From: Sphingobacteriales bacterium | Lineage (GTDB): Bacteria > Bacteroidota > Bacteroidia > Chitinophagales > CAIOSU01 | Reading direction: 5' to 3' | Length of the DNA stretch: 64,000 nucleotides | NCBI GenBank assembly: GCA_027486795.1 | Contig: JAIXOI010000004.1 | Location: forward strand, 1 to 64,000 | Part shown: piece after piece, positions 26,064-34,563 of the stretch | Layout of the letters: each line of letters opens with the position of its first letter | How positions within the stretch are numbered: the stretch's first letter is position 1 | The notes under the pieces: model-generated | The model's database searches: none | The model's input: the letters and a program-made list of their open reading frames with translations, nothing else | Told to the model about the DNA's origin: nothing | Position numbers and translations under genes: made by a program

Positions 26064-27824
26064 TTACTCAGCTTTATATACTTTGCGTGTGTAGGTTCCC
26101 TCGGCAGTGGTTACTTTTACCAGATAGATTCCTGCCGCAACATCAGGGAAAACAATGGTTGCCTGTGGTACATTCAATTGGCTGGACACTAATAATTGCT
26201 CACCCACTAGGTTCAATACTTCTACCTGTTCCAATACTTGGCCACCTGCTGAAACATTTAAGCTGCCTGTTACAGGTACTGGCCATAAGTTCAAGCTAAT
26301 GTCGGCATTAGGCGAAGCAATTCCGGTAGGGTTGCTTACATCAACTGCGTCACCATTGTTATAGTCTACCATATACATACGCTGGTTGCCGCTTCCGCCC
26401 ACGTCCACTGTAACCAAGTAGCGGCCAATGGTAAACCCACTTGCGGTATAAGCATCAATCAGGAAGGGGTCAAGGCCTGTAAAACCTGCATTTGGGGTAT
26501 AAGTAATAATATCGTACACGGTCGTATTGGTGCCGTTGTATGGCACATTGGTTATGGTATTGTTAAAGCTAACGATACCATTAAGTGGTGCATAGTTTAC
26601 GGTGGCAAAAACTTGGGTACCAGTGTTGAAAGCAATATCAACTGGTGTATTCTCTGGTGTTGATACAAACACGTTCATCTGCTGCGTGTTGTATAAATAG
26701 CCAATTTTTATTGATCCGGTCGCACAACTTCCACCATTGCACACTACATAGTCAAAGTAGTCATATCCATAGTATTGGAAAGAGCTATCGGGGGTGTAAG
26801 TAACGGTATTGCCATTTATGCTTACTGAACCATAGAAAGGCTGGCCTACGCTGCTTAGGAAAAGGCCTGTGCCAACATCGTTCAAAAGGGGCTCAATGTC
26901 AAAGGAGCCAGTACCGAAGTTGATTTGCACATAGTCTTCAACGGGATAAATAAGGCTGCCCGCCGGCACTACATCAATAATGGTGCGATGTATGTAGGAA
27001 CTCGAAGGATCGGAAAAGTCTATCGAATCGAGGCCCAAGAAACCATTGTTCGGTGTATATACATAGGTAAAGCTCAGGCTGTCAAATACCACAGTACCGT
27101 TTACCGGGGGCGTAACGATGGGGTAGCCCATATAATATGCGGCATAAACAGTTACCGGGGTATTTTCTTCCGTGCTAAAGTACTGGCGATAGGTAAGTGC
27201 TCCAGGTTCCAAAATATTGATGAGCACATTGGCCGACGAGGTATTGCCGGCCGAATCGGTAATGGTATAGCTTAAGTTGTCATATCCAATAAAGTTGGCT
27301 GGTGCAGCATAAACTATAGTGCCATTTGCGCCTAGGGTCGCTGTGCCATAGCTACCTTGCGATAGTGCAGTAATGGCTATTTGCGTGCCTTGGTCATTGG
27401 CTAGTAAGTTGATGGTGGCAGTGTTGCCACTTTCTACATCCCAATGGTCGTCATGAGCCAATGCAGGGTAATAATACACTACATCAATATACACCGAAAA
27501 AGTATCGCAGTAGGCGGGATCATAGCAAACTCCTAGTGCGAGTGAATCGCTACCAACGAAGTTGTTATCAGGGGTATACACAAAACCGAAGTAGTTTACA
27601 CTGTCAAATACCACCGTGCCATGTAGGGGCTGGCTTACAACTCCACCTGTGGTTGCGCCAGGTATACCTGGGCCACCGTGGAGCCAATAATAGCCACCTA
27701 TAAATACAGGCTGGTTTACCAATGTGGTAAAATATTGGCCGTTATTAGTTACTTGGCCTTGGCTGGCCATAGGTGCCAAACAGGCCATTAACAGCAATAC
27801 GAAGGGTATAAAGGTCTTCAACAT
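26064..27824 (-). CDS. Secreted cadherin-like repeat protein with type IX sorting domain
   Basis: About 586 residues from the ATG at 27824 (MLKTFIPFVLLLMACLAP, a signal peptide). The body is a series of Ig-fold repeats of the bacterial cadherin type: GTVVFDSVNYFGFVYTPDN, then ANFIGYDNLSYTITDSAGN, and similar PxxGxxGxDxxxY segments. The C-terminal type A CTD begins SLNLWPVPVTGSLNVS and ends in GIYLVKVTTAEGTYTRKVYK; WPVP replaces the usual YPNP. Probably a surface or secreted adhesin or structural protein. Confidence 0.85.
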   Translation of the reverse strand: MLKTFIPFVLLLMACLAPMASQGQVTNNGQYFTTLVNQPVFIGGYYWLHGGPGIPGATTGGVVSQPLHGTVVFDSVNYFGFVYTPDNNFVGSDSLALGVCYDPAYCDTFSVYIDVVYYYPALAHDDHWDVESGNTATINLLANDQGTQIAITALSQGSYGTATLGANGTIVYAAPANFIGYDNLSYTITDSAGNTSSANVLINILEPGALTYRQYFSTEENTPVTVYAAYYMGYPIVTPPVNGTVVFDSLSFTYVYTPNNGFLGLDSIDFSDPSSSYIHRTIIDVVPAGSLIYPVEDYVQINFGTGSFDIEPLLNDVGTGLFLSSVGQPFYGSVSINGNTVTYTPDSSFQYYGYDYFDYVVCNGGSCATGSIKIGYLYNTQQMNVFVSTPENTPVDIAFNTGTQVFATVNYAPLNGIVSFNNTITNVPYNGTNTTVYDIITYTPNAGFTGLDPFLIDAYTASGFTIGRYLVTVDVGGSGNQRMYMVDYNNGDAVDVSNPTGIASPNADISLNLWPVPVTGSLNVSAGGQVLEQVEVLNLVGEQLLVSSQLNVPQATIVFPDVAAGIYLVKVTTAEGTYTRKVYKAE

Positions 27825-28155
27825 AGGGGTTGTTTTTTGACAAAGCCGTGCAAGCAATACCGTTATGAAGTTAAAAAATAAACAATAACTAACCAACTGT
27901 TTACATACCTAGCTACAACAATAACGCCTGACAATAGCCAATGGTTGCCAGTGGCTTATAATAAAATATAAGATTATTGAAAACGTAGTATTTACTTAGC
28001 ATTCCAGCTATACTTAATGCTCATACATCAGGGTATGCTTTGCCTGTTGTGCCTCTGTGCGTATTGCGTGATGGTGTTGCGTGAAATGAGGCACAGCCTC
28101 TTGACAATAGTGCTGCGCAGGCGGAGCCTACGCAGAGTGACGGGATAAATGATAA
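27825..28155. other. Intergenic region, little recognisable
   Basis: This is upstream of the cadherin-like gene and downstream of the 28156 gene. A hairpin-forming CTGCG..AGGC / GCCT..CGCAG sequence lies at about 28109-28133. No gene or named repeat is seen. Confidence 0.4.
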
Positions 28156-28620
28156 TTACTCAAAAAAACCTTGCTGTTTTAATTTTTCAAACTCTTCTTG
28201 GTCCTGCATTATAGAAATCAAAATATCTTCAGCGGTAACATTGGTATTTGGTTGACCCATATCTCTTCTAATTGATATTGCTAGCTCAGCAAAAATTCTA
28301 ATGTTTTTTGAGCCTTTAGTTAGTGACAATAAAAAATCGTTAAAGCTTTTGTAAACGTCATCAGAAGCATAAATAATCAGTTCCTTTTTTATATCAATCA
28401 ACTGGAGGCCCACTTTATTATAATCAACTGGTTTGTTTGTTTTAACCGACTTAAATAAGACAAAGTAGAGGTCCATTAACTTAATATATGCATCGTACTT
28501 TTTTTGAGATAATTGTTTTTCAACTTCGCGTCGCCTTTCTTTTTCGTGGCGATAAAGCCAACCGACCCCTCCAATTATTACTACTAGTATAGGGGTAAGT
28601 ATTTGAAAAGCTACGAGCAT
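28156..28620 (-). CDS. Hypothetical single-helix membrane protein
   Basis: 154 residues, family not recognised. One N-terminal membrane helix (about residues 2-23, FQILTPILVVIIGGVGWLY) is followed by a charged KERRREVEKQLSQKK segment and a helical cytoplasmic domain. The gene is AT-rich and starts 18 bp after the stop of the 28639 gene on the same strand, so the two form a pair. N-terminal anchors of this kind occur in many unrelated proteins; no function assigned. Confidence 0.7.
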   Translation of the reverse strand: MLVAFQILTPILVVIIGGVGWLYRHEKERRREVEKQLSQKKYDAYIKLMDLYFVLFKSVKTNKPVDYNKVGLQLIDIKKELIIYASDDVYKSFNDFLLSLTKGSKNIRIFAELAISIRRDMGQPNTNVTAEDILISIMQDQEEFEKLKQQGFFE

Positions 28621-28638
28621 AATTATTCCTCTAGAAGA

Positions 28639-29424
28639 TTATTTAGAAAATTCTAATTTCCATTTTTCCCAAACTGTACAATTTGATTCAGCCCTATGCA
28701 TATCGTCTTTTATATTTTCAAGCAGAATCGCATCCCAGTCTTCCTTATTAAGATATGAAGTTGTTCCATAAATATCTCCATCAGAAGGGCCATTAAAAGG
28801 GCTGTTCCCAGCAGGATAGTTGATAAATACATCAAAATATTTATCGGTACCAAAAGTTTCAATATAAATCTCTTTAACGGCTTTGTTCATCAATTTAAAA
28901 GGAGCTCTTCTTTTATACTTTTTACCTTCGTTATATTGACCTTGCATATCGTAATCCCTTACAACGATTTCTTGATAGCGCAACAATATTTTATGCGCAT
29001 AAAACAACATTCGCTGATGCACCTTAGGCAAAACGTCTCGTTTAATATAATTTCTATCCACATCGACATCAATATATATGCTAGCTAAGAAAAATGCGGC
29101 ATATCTTTCCATTTCGTATTTTTTAATTTCACTTAGAAATACAAAAAGCCACTCGGGTAAGGTAACTGCAAAATACTTAGTATCGTCGCGAAGCTTTCCA
29201 AGTTTACCAAACGAACCTCTGACTAATCTCCAAGTGGCATAATTAAGGCTAAGTTCATATTCACTTGCTGGAGAAAAGGTAAATAGTTTTGCCGATTGAT
29301 TTTCTCTAAGTGCAGATACACATTCCGTTTTCTCTAAAAAGAGCTGCTTATCAAATAGTCCATCTTCATGAATACTAACATTAAAGATAGTTTTTGTAAC
29401 TAAAGGGTTAAAAATGGTTTCCAT
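28639..29424 (-). CDS. Hypothetical protein, first gene of an AT-rich pair
   Basis: 261 residues with no signal peptide or membrane segment. I recognise no motif; the middle is rich in aromatic and basic residues (MLFYAHKILLRYQEIVVRDYD, KKYKRRAPFKLMNKAVKEIY). Its composition is more AT-rich than the flanking metabolic genes, and it sits beside a decayed groEL fragment, so the pair may have arrived by transfer into this spot. Co-transcription with the 28156 membrane protein suggests they act together. Confidence 0.65.
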   Translation of the reverse strand: METIFNPLVTKTIFNVSIHEDGLFDKQLFLEKTECVSALRENQSAKLFTFSPASEYELSLNYATWRLVRGSFGKLGKLRDDTKYFAVTLPEWLFVFLSEIKKYEMERYAAFFLASIYIDVDVDRNYIKRDVLPKVHQRMLFYAHKILLRYQEIVVRDYDMQGQYNEGKKYKRRAPFKLMNKAVKEIYIETFGTDKYFDVFINYPAGNSPFNGPSDGDIYGTTSYLNKEDWDAILLENIKDDMHRAESNCTVWEKWKLEFSK

Positions 29425-29524
29425 GACTAGGATGTTTTATAAATAAAGATAGCAGAACTCGATTAAAATATATATTCTCACCTGTAAAACATTTCAACAG
29501 TGGTGTGAATAACCATGATAAAAA

Positions 29525-29553
29525 AGCGCCCCACTCTTCCAAGCGGGGCGTTC
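29525..29553 (-). terminator. Terminator belonging to the decayed groEL
   Basis: On the minus strand a GCCCC..GGGGC stem with an 8-base loop region is followed by GCTTTTTT. It lies 27 bp past the groEL-fragment stop, where the terminator of the former gene would be. Confidence 0.7.
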
Positions 29554-29579
29554 TAAAAATATACAGCAAAAGGAGCAGA

Positions 29580-29757
29580 TTACATCATGCCGCCCATGCC
29601 ACCCATGCCCGCCAGGCATACCACCAGGGGCAGCGCCTTCTTTGGCTGGTTTGTCTACTATTACGCGCTAGGTGGTAAGGAACATACAGGCAATTGATGC
29701 CGCATTTTCCAGGGCCACACGGCTTACTTTGGTAGGGTCTACAACCCTGCCAATCGT
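29580..29757 (-). pseudogene. groEL: groEL 3'-end pseudogene fragment
   Basis: The minus strand encodes the C-terminal end of the 60-kDa chaperonin: GRVVDPTKVSRVALENAASI, MFLTT, then VIVDKPAKEGAAPGGMPGG. The reading is broken by a TAG where the family has a codon for Glu (after MFLTT). One extra G shifts the frame in the GGM repeats, which would otherwise end MGGMM-stop. Nothing upstream encodes the rest of GroEL. It is a remnant, probably left by recombination with the real groEL locus or a deletion. Positions 29758-29839 hold no gene, only a CCCGCC/GGCGGG hairpin at about 29805-29820. Confidence 0.88.
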
Positions 29758-29839
29758 CCTTCTTCTTTTGACGAGGATGAAACTGACAACACGTCTCCAG
29801 TTTGTCCCGCCTCGGGCGGGGACGCTCGGATAATGCTAC

Positions 29840-31231
29840 TCAAAAATAAAACCTAAACACCCCCGTCGCGGCTTGAAAGTAGTTGCGATCTACCATAAAG
29901 TAACTGAGCAAGTCGGCAGTGCCGAAGCCCAGTTCGTAGCCGCGTTTTTTGCCCATCATGATGTTTAAGTAAGTGGGCATGGTTACGCGCACTTCGCTGT
30001 ATGATATGCCTGTGCGCAGGTATAGGCGGTTCCAAGCGTTTACTTCGGCACCCACACCAATAATAGGCCCGGTAAGGTTTTTAGGCGATTGGTTGAGGGG
30101 TATCAATGCATCCATATACGTGATTATCCGTGGGTGTACTTTGTACGAAAAACCTAAAACAACCTTTGCCGGCAGCCACTCAATATTGCGCTGGCTGCCG
30201 CTGTAGTAAAATATGCCGTCTTTTATGAGGTCGTTAAAGGCCGTTTCCAATCCATTTTCTAAATCAATATTATCGCTCAAGCCTTGCTTAATGGAGATGG
30301 GGTTTACGGGCCATTTTATCAAACCAAAATCGGTAAGGGTAATTGCTAGCTTCATTTTGTCTCTATAGAGCCATGTGGCCCCAATGGCACTGTTAAAGCC
30401 ATGCCCGCTGCGGCTGCGGTTGCCTATGTCGTTGGGTAGGTTTATGGCTCCGAGGTCTTGCCGCAGGTAAGGTATACGGCTCACATAGCCCCTTATGTCG
30501 CCCTCGTTAAAACGAATTGCCATATCAGCTTGGCCATATACATACCCAAAGCGCACGCCGCCCAATAGGGTATGGGTTTTGTTGACATATAGTTGGCGCG
30601 AATAGGCCAGGTTTACTTCGTGGGTAATGTTTATTTTAAGATAGCTATCGTCCAGCAGTTCAAAAACCTTCTTTTCGTTTAACTTACCGTTTTCTAGATT
30701 GGCCAAAATGATACTAACTACCGTATCAATGTAGTTGGCAAATCCATCGCCCTGAAACAGCACTTCGTTGGCGAAATCGTTAAAATCCGTTTCGAAGGAA
30801 ACATTGCTCTTTACATTGATGCCAAAGCTGCCCGCTTTTTTGGTCTGAAATGAAAAGCCCACATGGGTTATTTCAGTATTTATGCTCAATTGCTGCGCCA
30901 TAATATTGCGCATATCTAGTGCCTGATATTTGGGGTAGCTCAATTCGCCGCTCGGGGATAGATAGTTGGTGCGCCTATGAAACAGGTTGCGTTTTATCTC
31001 TTCGTTGTAAACGATACTCTCCGTTTGGAAGAGCCCGAGGCTATACCTTTGCCCATTGACGTTTTGCAGCGATAGGTTAGATGGGTGTAAATTTAAGGCT
31101 TGGTAGCCGGCTTTGTTTGCTGAGTTGGCGTACTCTCGGTGGGCGTTCAAGGGGTTAATTTGCCCTTGCGCTGCGCTTGCCAACAGGAGCGTTAGCAATG
31201 CCACCATGATATGTAGGTAGTACGAATTCAA
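29840..31231 (-). CDS. Outer-membrane beta-barrel protein (DUF5723-like)
   Basis: 463 residues with a signal peptide (YLHIMVALLTLLLASAAQGQ). The rest alternates amphipathic strands and ends in FRFYF, with the terminal aromatic residue typical of outer-membrane barrels. Features such as FGINVKSNVSFETDF, GGVRFGYVYGQADMAIRF and GPIIGVGAEVNAWNRLYLRTG fit the PorV/DUF5723 family of Bacteroidota barrels. Function unknown; possibly a transport or T9SS-associated barrel. It stands alone. Confidence 0.72.
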   Translation of the reverse strand: MNSYYLHIMVALLTLLLASAAQGQINPLNAHREYANSANKAGYQALNLHPSNLSLQNVNGQRYSLGLFQTESIVYNEEIKRNLFHRRTNYLSPSGELSYPKYQALDMRNIMAQQLSINTEITHVGFSFQTKKAGSFGINVKSNVSFETDFNDFANEVLFQGDGFANYIDTVVSIILANLENGKLNEKKVFELLDDSYLKINITHEVNLAYSRQLYVNKTHTLLGGVRFGYVYGQADMAIRFNEGDIRGYVSRIPYLRQDLGAINLPNDIGNRSRSGHGFNSAIGATWLYRDKMKLAITLTDFGLIKWPVNPISIKQGLSDNIDLENGLETAFNDLIKDGIFYYSGSQRNIEWLPAKVVLGFSYKVHPRIITYMDALIPLNQSPKNLTGPIIGVGAEVNAWNRLYLRTGISYSEVRVTMPTYLNIMMGKKRGYELGFGTADLLSYFMVDRNYFQAATGVFRFYF

Positions 31232-31552
31232 TTTGCCTTGAAACGATTATATTACGGGTAAAAACGTATCGGTAAGTGGAGTTGTATATGATGATACGTT
31301 GAAATCGATGCACATGTTTTACCTATTGAAAATATTGTGCCAACCTTGGAACGCAGATTAAATTGGATTACGCTGATGTCGCAGATTGTAGCGCGGATTT
31401 TAAATTTGATTTCGTTGAAGACGCAGCGAAGATAGGGCGTTGCCCTATCCTGTTATTATTTATCCCCATTGGGGAACTTGTACTATGCAAACAAGACTCC
31501 TTAATTGTCTTGTGTCTTGTGTCTTGTGTCTTGTGTCTTGTGTCTTGTGTTA
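31232..31552. repeat. Intergenic dispersed repeats and a GTCTTGT heptamer array
   Basis: Positions 31504-31552 carry seven 7-bp units (mainly TGTGTCT) that end on the rsgA stop codon. About 31350-31410 has repeated CGCAGATT/GCGGATT-like elements that I associate with Bacteroidota spacers. A perfect ATAGGGC/GCCCTAT hairpin is at 31433-31449. No gene is seen. Confidence 0.75.
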
Positions 31553-32491
31553 ATACTTCGGTCTTTCCTTGGTATTTTCTACAATGTTATCGTAGTTTTT
31601 GTAGCGCTCATAGGCCAGTTTGCCATCCATTACGGCTTGTTTTACGGCACAGCCTGGCTCTTCTTGGTGCAGGCAATTGTTGTATTTGCAGCCCGAAAGA
31701 ATGGCCCTTATCTCCGGGTAAAAGTGCCCTACTTCTTGTGGTTGCAGGTCGAGGATGCCAAACTCTTTAATACCGGGCGTATCAATCAAATAGCCGCCAT
31801 TGGGCAACACAAACATCTCTGAAAAGGTAGTAGTGTGCACGCCTTTGTTGTGCTTTTGCGAAATCTCCTTGGTGCGCAAATGCATGGTCGGGAAAATGGA
31901 ATTGATAAGTGTTGATTTGCCCACACCGGAATGCCCCGATAGCAACGAAACCTTGTTGTGCAACATGTCGCCCAGCTCTTTTACGCCTTCACCCGTTACG
32001 CTCGAGGTAAGCAATACCGTATAGCCAGCGGTGCGGTACATGGTTGCCCATTCCTTTTGGCGCTCTAAGTCTTTGGGTTTGGTAAGTAAATCTTGCTTAT
32101 TGAAAACCACAACTGCTGGTATATGGTAGGCCTCGGCGGTAAGCAAAAACCGATCGATAAAACCCGATGAGGTGCGTGGGTTGGCAACGGTCGCTATAAT
32201 AAAAGCTTGGTCGAGGTTGGCGGCAATAATGTGCCGGCCATATTGGTGGCGTGGCGCTTCGCGAGAGATGTAATTGGCCCGGTCTTTTATATCCGTAATC
32301 ATGGCGTTGCCGCTTTCGTCCAATTCCTCAAACGAGATGGTCACATTGTCGCCTACGGCAATAGGGTTGGTTTGGCCAGTATCCTCCAAACGAAATTTAC
32401 CCTTCAGGCGAGCATTTATCTGCCTGCCATCCTCTAGCCTTACTATATACCAGCTCCCGGTGGAGCGCAACACTTTTCCTTCGCTCGCCAT
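31550..32491 (-). CDS. rsgA: Ribosome small-subunit-dependent GTPase A
   Basis: Circularly permuted GTPase that helps mature the 30S subunit. 313 residues. An N-terminal OB-fold (GSWYIVRLEDGRQINARLKG) is followed by G motifs in the permuted order: G4 NKQDL, G1 GHSGVGKSTLIN, G3 DTPGIKEFG. The C-terminal zinc finger has CKYNNCLHQEEPGCAVK. The start ATG overlaps the stop of the GGGPS gene by one base, so the two are coupled. Confidence 0.96.
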   Translation of the reverse strand: MASEGKVLRSTGSWYIVRLEDGRQINARLKGKFRLEDTGQTNPIAVGDNVTISFEELDESGNAMITDIKDRANYISREAPRHQYGRHIIAANLDQAFIIATVANPRTSSGFIDRFLLTAEAYHIPAVVVFNKQDLLTKPKDLERQKEWATMYRTAGYTVLLTSSVTGEGVKELGDMLHNKVSLLSGHSGVGKSTLINSIFPTMHLRTKEISQKHNKGVHTTTFSEMFVLPNGGYLIDTPGIKEFGILDLQPQEVGHFYPEIRAILSGCKYNNCLHQEEPGCAVKQAVMDGKLAYERYKNYDNIVENTKERPKY

Positions 32492-33246
32492 TAGGTTGTT
32501 TTGTGTCCTGCTTTTACGGCTCCTGCCATTTCGGGCAGCAGGTTGGGTTCTTCTTCAAAGGCAGTGCCTATTACAATTACATCGGCCCCTGCTTTGCACG
32601 CTTCATAAGCAGCCTCAGCGTTGCGTATACCGCCGCCTATAATCAAAGGCAGCGTAGTTTGGCGCCTAACGGCAGCAATGGTTTTTAAGCTGACGGGTTG
32701 TTTGGCGCCGCTACCAGCCTCAAGGTATATGAGTTTTAAGCCCAATTGCTCGCCGGCCAAGGCGGTGAGGGCTGCAATTTCCGGTTTGTTGGCGGGTATG
32801 GGCAAGGTGTTGCTTATGTACGATACGGTGGTAGGTGCTCCGCCGTCAATCAATATATACCCAGTAGGCAACAGCTCTAAGCCACTTAGTTTTAAAGCGG
32901 CTGCTGCTTGTACTTGCTGCCCTATAAGCAAATCGGCATTGCGGCCCGATATGAGCGAAAGCAAAAGCATGCCATCGGCAAGTGGGGTAATCTGCGCCGG
33001 GCTGCCAGGGAATAGGATAACCGGTATATTGCTATGCTGTTTCAGGGTGTTTATACAAGCATCCAACTGTTGGTGTACCATTAAACTACCCCCCACCAAA
33101 AGGAAATCGACTTGGTTGGCGCTTGCCAATAGCGCAAGGGTTGTCCAAGTATCGGTGTTTCCCTTGTCAGGGTCAATCAATACTGCCAGTAGCTTTTGGC
33201 TATCGGCTTTGGCATTTAGTAGGGTGCTGTATAAATTTGGTTTCAC
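32491..33246 (-). CDS. Geranylgeranylglyceryl/heptaprenylglyceryl phosphate synthase (PcrB family)
   Basis: TIM-barrel prenyltransferase that attaches a polyprenyl chain to glycerol-1-phosphate, an archaeal-type ether-lipid step also found in Bacteroidota and some Firmicutes. 251 residues. LAVLIDPDKGN begins the barrel, VDFLLVGGSLMVH, then LIYLEAGSGA and the phosphate-binding LIIGGGIRNAEAA and GADVIVIGTAFEE. Chain-length preference and physiological product cannot be told. It precedes and is coupled to rsgA. Confidence 0.92.
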   Translation of the reverse strand: MKPNLYSTLLNAKADSQKLLAVLIDPDKGNTDTWTTLALLASANQVDFLLVGGSLMVHQQLDACINTLKQHSNIPVILFPGSPAQITPLADGMLLLSLISGRNADLLIGQQVQAAAALKLSGLELLPTGYILIDGGAPTTVSYISNTLPIPANKPEIAALTALAGEQLGLKLIYLEAGSGAKQPVSLKTIAAVRRQTTLPLIIGGGIRNAEAAYEACKAGADVIVIGTAFEEEPNLLPEMAGAVKAGHKTT

Positions 33247-33528
33247 GTTTTAAAATTACAAATAATCGGCGGTCTGAGATTTTTTTTCAAAAAGTAATGA
33301 TATGAGAAAACTTTGTTGAGCGACGTGCGTATAAAAGCGTAAATCTTTGTCATGATTACACTTGCATACATACTATCTATGGGCATCGTTGCCATTTTAT
33401 CCAGCTGTAAATCAGCGGTTTACGCTCATTTGGCTCATATTGCTGCGTCACGCGTAACTTTAAATGCAACCCAGCGTAGAAACAGGTAAGAAATTAACCT
33501 TTCTATTACCCGAAACAAACTATCTATC
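33247..33528. other. Intergenic region, no gene seen
   Basis: Divergent spacer between the GGGPS gene and the propeller protein. An AATCTTTG sequence near 33341-33348 resembles the Bacteroidota -7 box (TAnnTTTG), but the -33 match is poorly spaced. Nothing else is recognised. Confidence 0.4.
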
Positions 33529-34458
33529 ATGAAACGTACAAATAAGTTAGCTGGATTTGCCCTTCTTGGAATGTTCTTTATGGGAAGCGCCACCGTTAGC
33601 AACCTACGAATTAATGCACCTGAAACACCAGTTTCGACAGTGCGTTCTTTTGAGTTTCAGTTTTCGAACCAAGTAGAGGTTGGCGCCGAAATGATGCCAC
33701 TTGTTGGTCAGCTCAGCAAAGATGGAAAGAGTATGTACCTTACCGGCCAAAACCACCAAGGTAAAAAGCAACTATACAAAATGAGCCGTACCAAAGCAGG
33801 TGCCGATTTTGGCAAACCTGAACGTTTGGCAGGAGTAATAAATGATGGCAAATATGATATTATCATGCCTTCGGTGAGCAATGACGAACAAACCATGGTG
33901 TTTGTGCACAGTGCCAATGGCATGCAAAACGGTAACGACCTATACGTAGCTACTAAAGATGCCAACGGCGAGTTTACGGCCATTCAAGCTATTGAAGCTG
34001 CCAACGACCCAAACATTAGCGATAGCTACCCTTGGTTGTCGGCTGATGGAAACCGCTTGTATTTTACCAAACAACAAGGCAGCAATATTACCTTTTATGT
34101 AACAGAGCGCACCGGCGCCGAAGGTTTTGGCAAACCAACCGAATTGGGTATTAAATTGCCAAAATCGAACAACAACATGAGTTGCCACTTGAGCAGCGAT
34201 GAAAAGGAATTGTTTGTTTTATCGGGCGAAGTAATTTACTACTCGGCTCGCAAAAGCACCACCGAAAAGTTTGCACTGCCCGTTGAGATTGCAAACACTA
34301 GCAACAGTGGCTACCTAAGCGGAATAACCTTTACCGACGATGCCAGCGAAATGTTCGTATACAACTCAGTTGGTTTCCGTAACACACAAATTTTGAAATT
34401 CAACAATAAGAGCAACGATTCGAAACCAGTGTTGACTACACCTGGGCATGAGAAATAA
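33529..34458 (+). CDS. Secreted TolB/PD40-like beta-propeller protein
   Basis: 309 residues. A signal peptide (GFALLGMFFMGSATVS) is followed by propeller blades of the PD40 kind: MMPLVGQLSKDGKSMYLTG, IIMPSVSNDEQTMVFVHS, SDSYPWLSADGNRLYFTKQ, MSCHLSSDEKELFVLSG and GYLSGITFTDDASEMFVYN. Similar repeats occur in OmpA-linked PD40 proteins of Bacteroidota, but no OmpA or CTD domain is present. Probably periplasmic, ligand unknown. A terminator follows. Confidence 0.78.
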   Translation: MKRTNKLAGFALLGMFFMGSATVSNLRINAPETPVSTVRSFEFQFSNQVEVGAEMMPLVGQLSKDGKSMYLTGQNHQGKKQLYKMSRTKAGADFGKPERLAGVINDGKYDIIMPSVSNDEQTMVFVHSANGMQNGNDLYVATKDANGEFTAIQAIEAANDPNISDSYPWLSADGNRLYFTKQQGSNITFYVTERTGAEGFGKPTELGIKLPKSNNNMSCHLSSDEKELFVLSGEVIYYSARKSTTEKFALPVEIANTSNSGYLSGITFTDDASEMFVYNSVGFRNTQILKFNNKSNDSKPVLTTPGHEK

Positions 34459-34488
34459 TGATAGATGGTTAGTTATTTGTTAGGATAG

Positions 34489-34527
34489 CAAAGGAGCACT
34501 CTTGATTGGGGGCTCCTTTGTTGTTTT
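34489..34527 (+). terminator. Rho-independent terminator after the propeller gene
   Basis: The arms CAAAGGAGC (34489-34497) and GCTCCTTTG (34512-34520) form a 9-bp stem, followed by TTGTTTTTGG. Confidence 0.8.
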
Positions 34528-34563
34528 TGGTTTTGAGCGGAATGCCCGATATTGCAGGGTACT

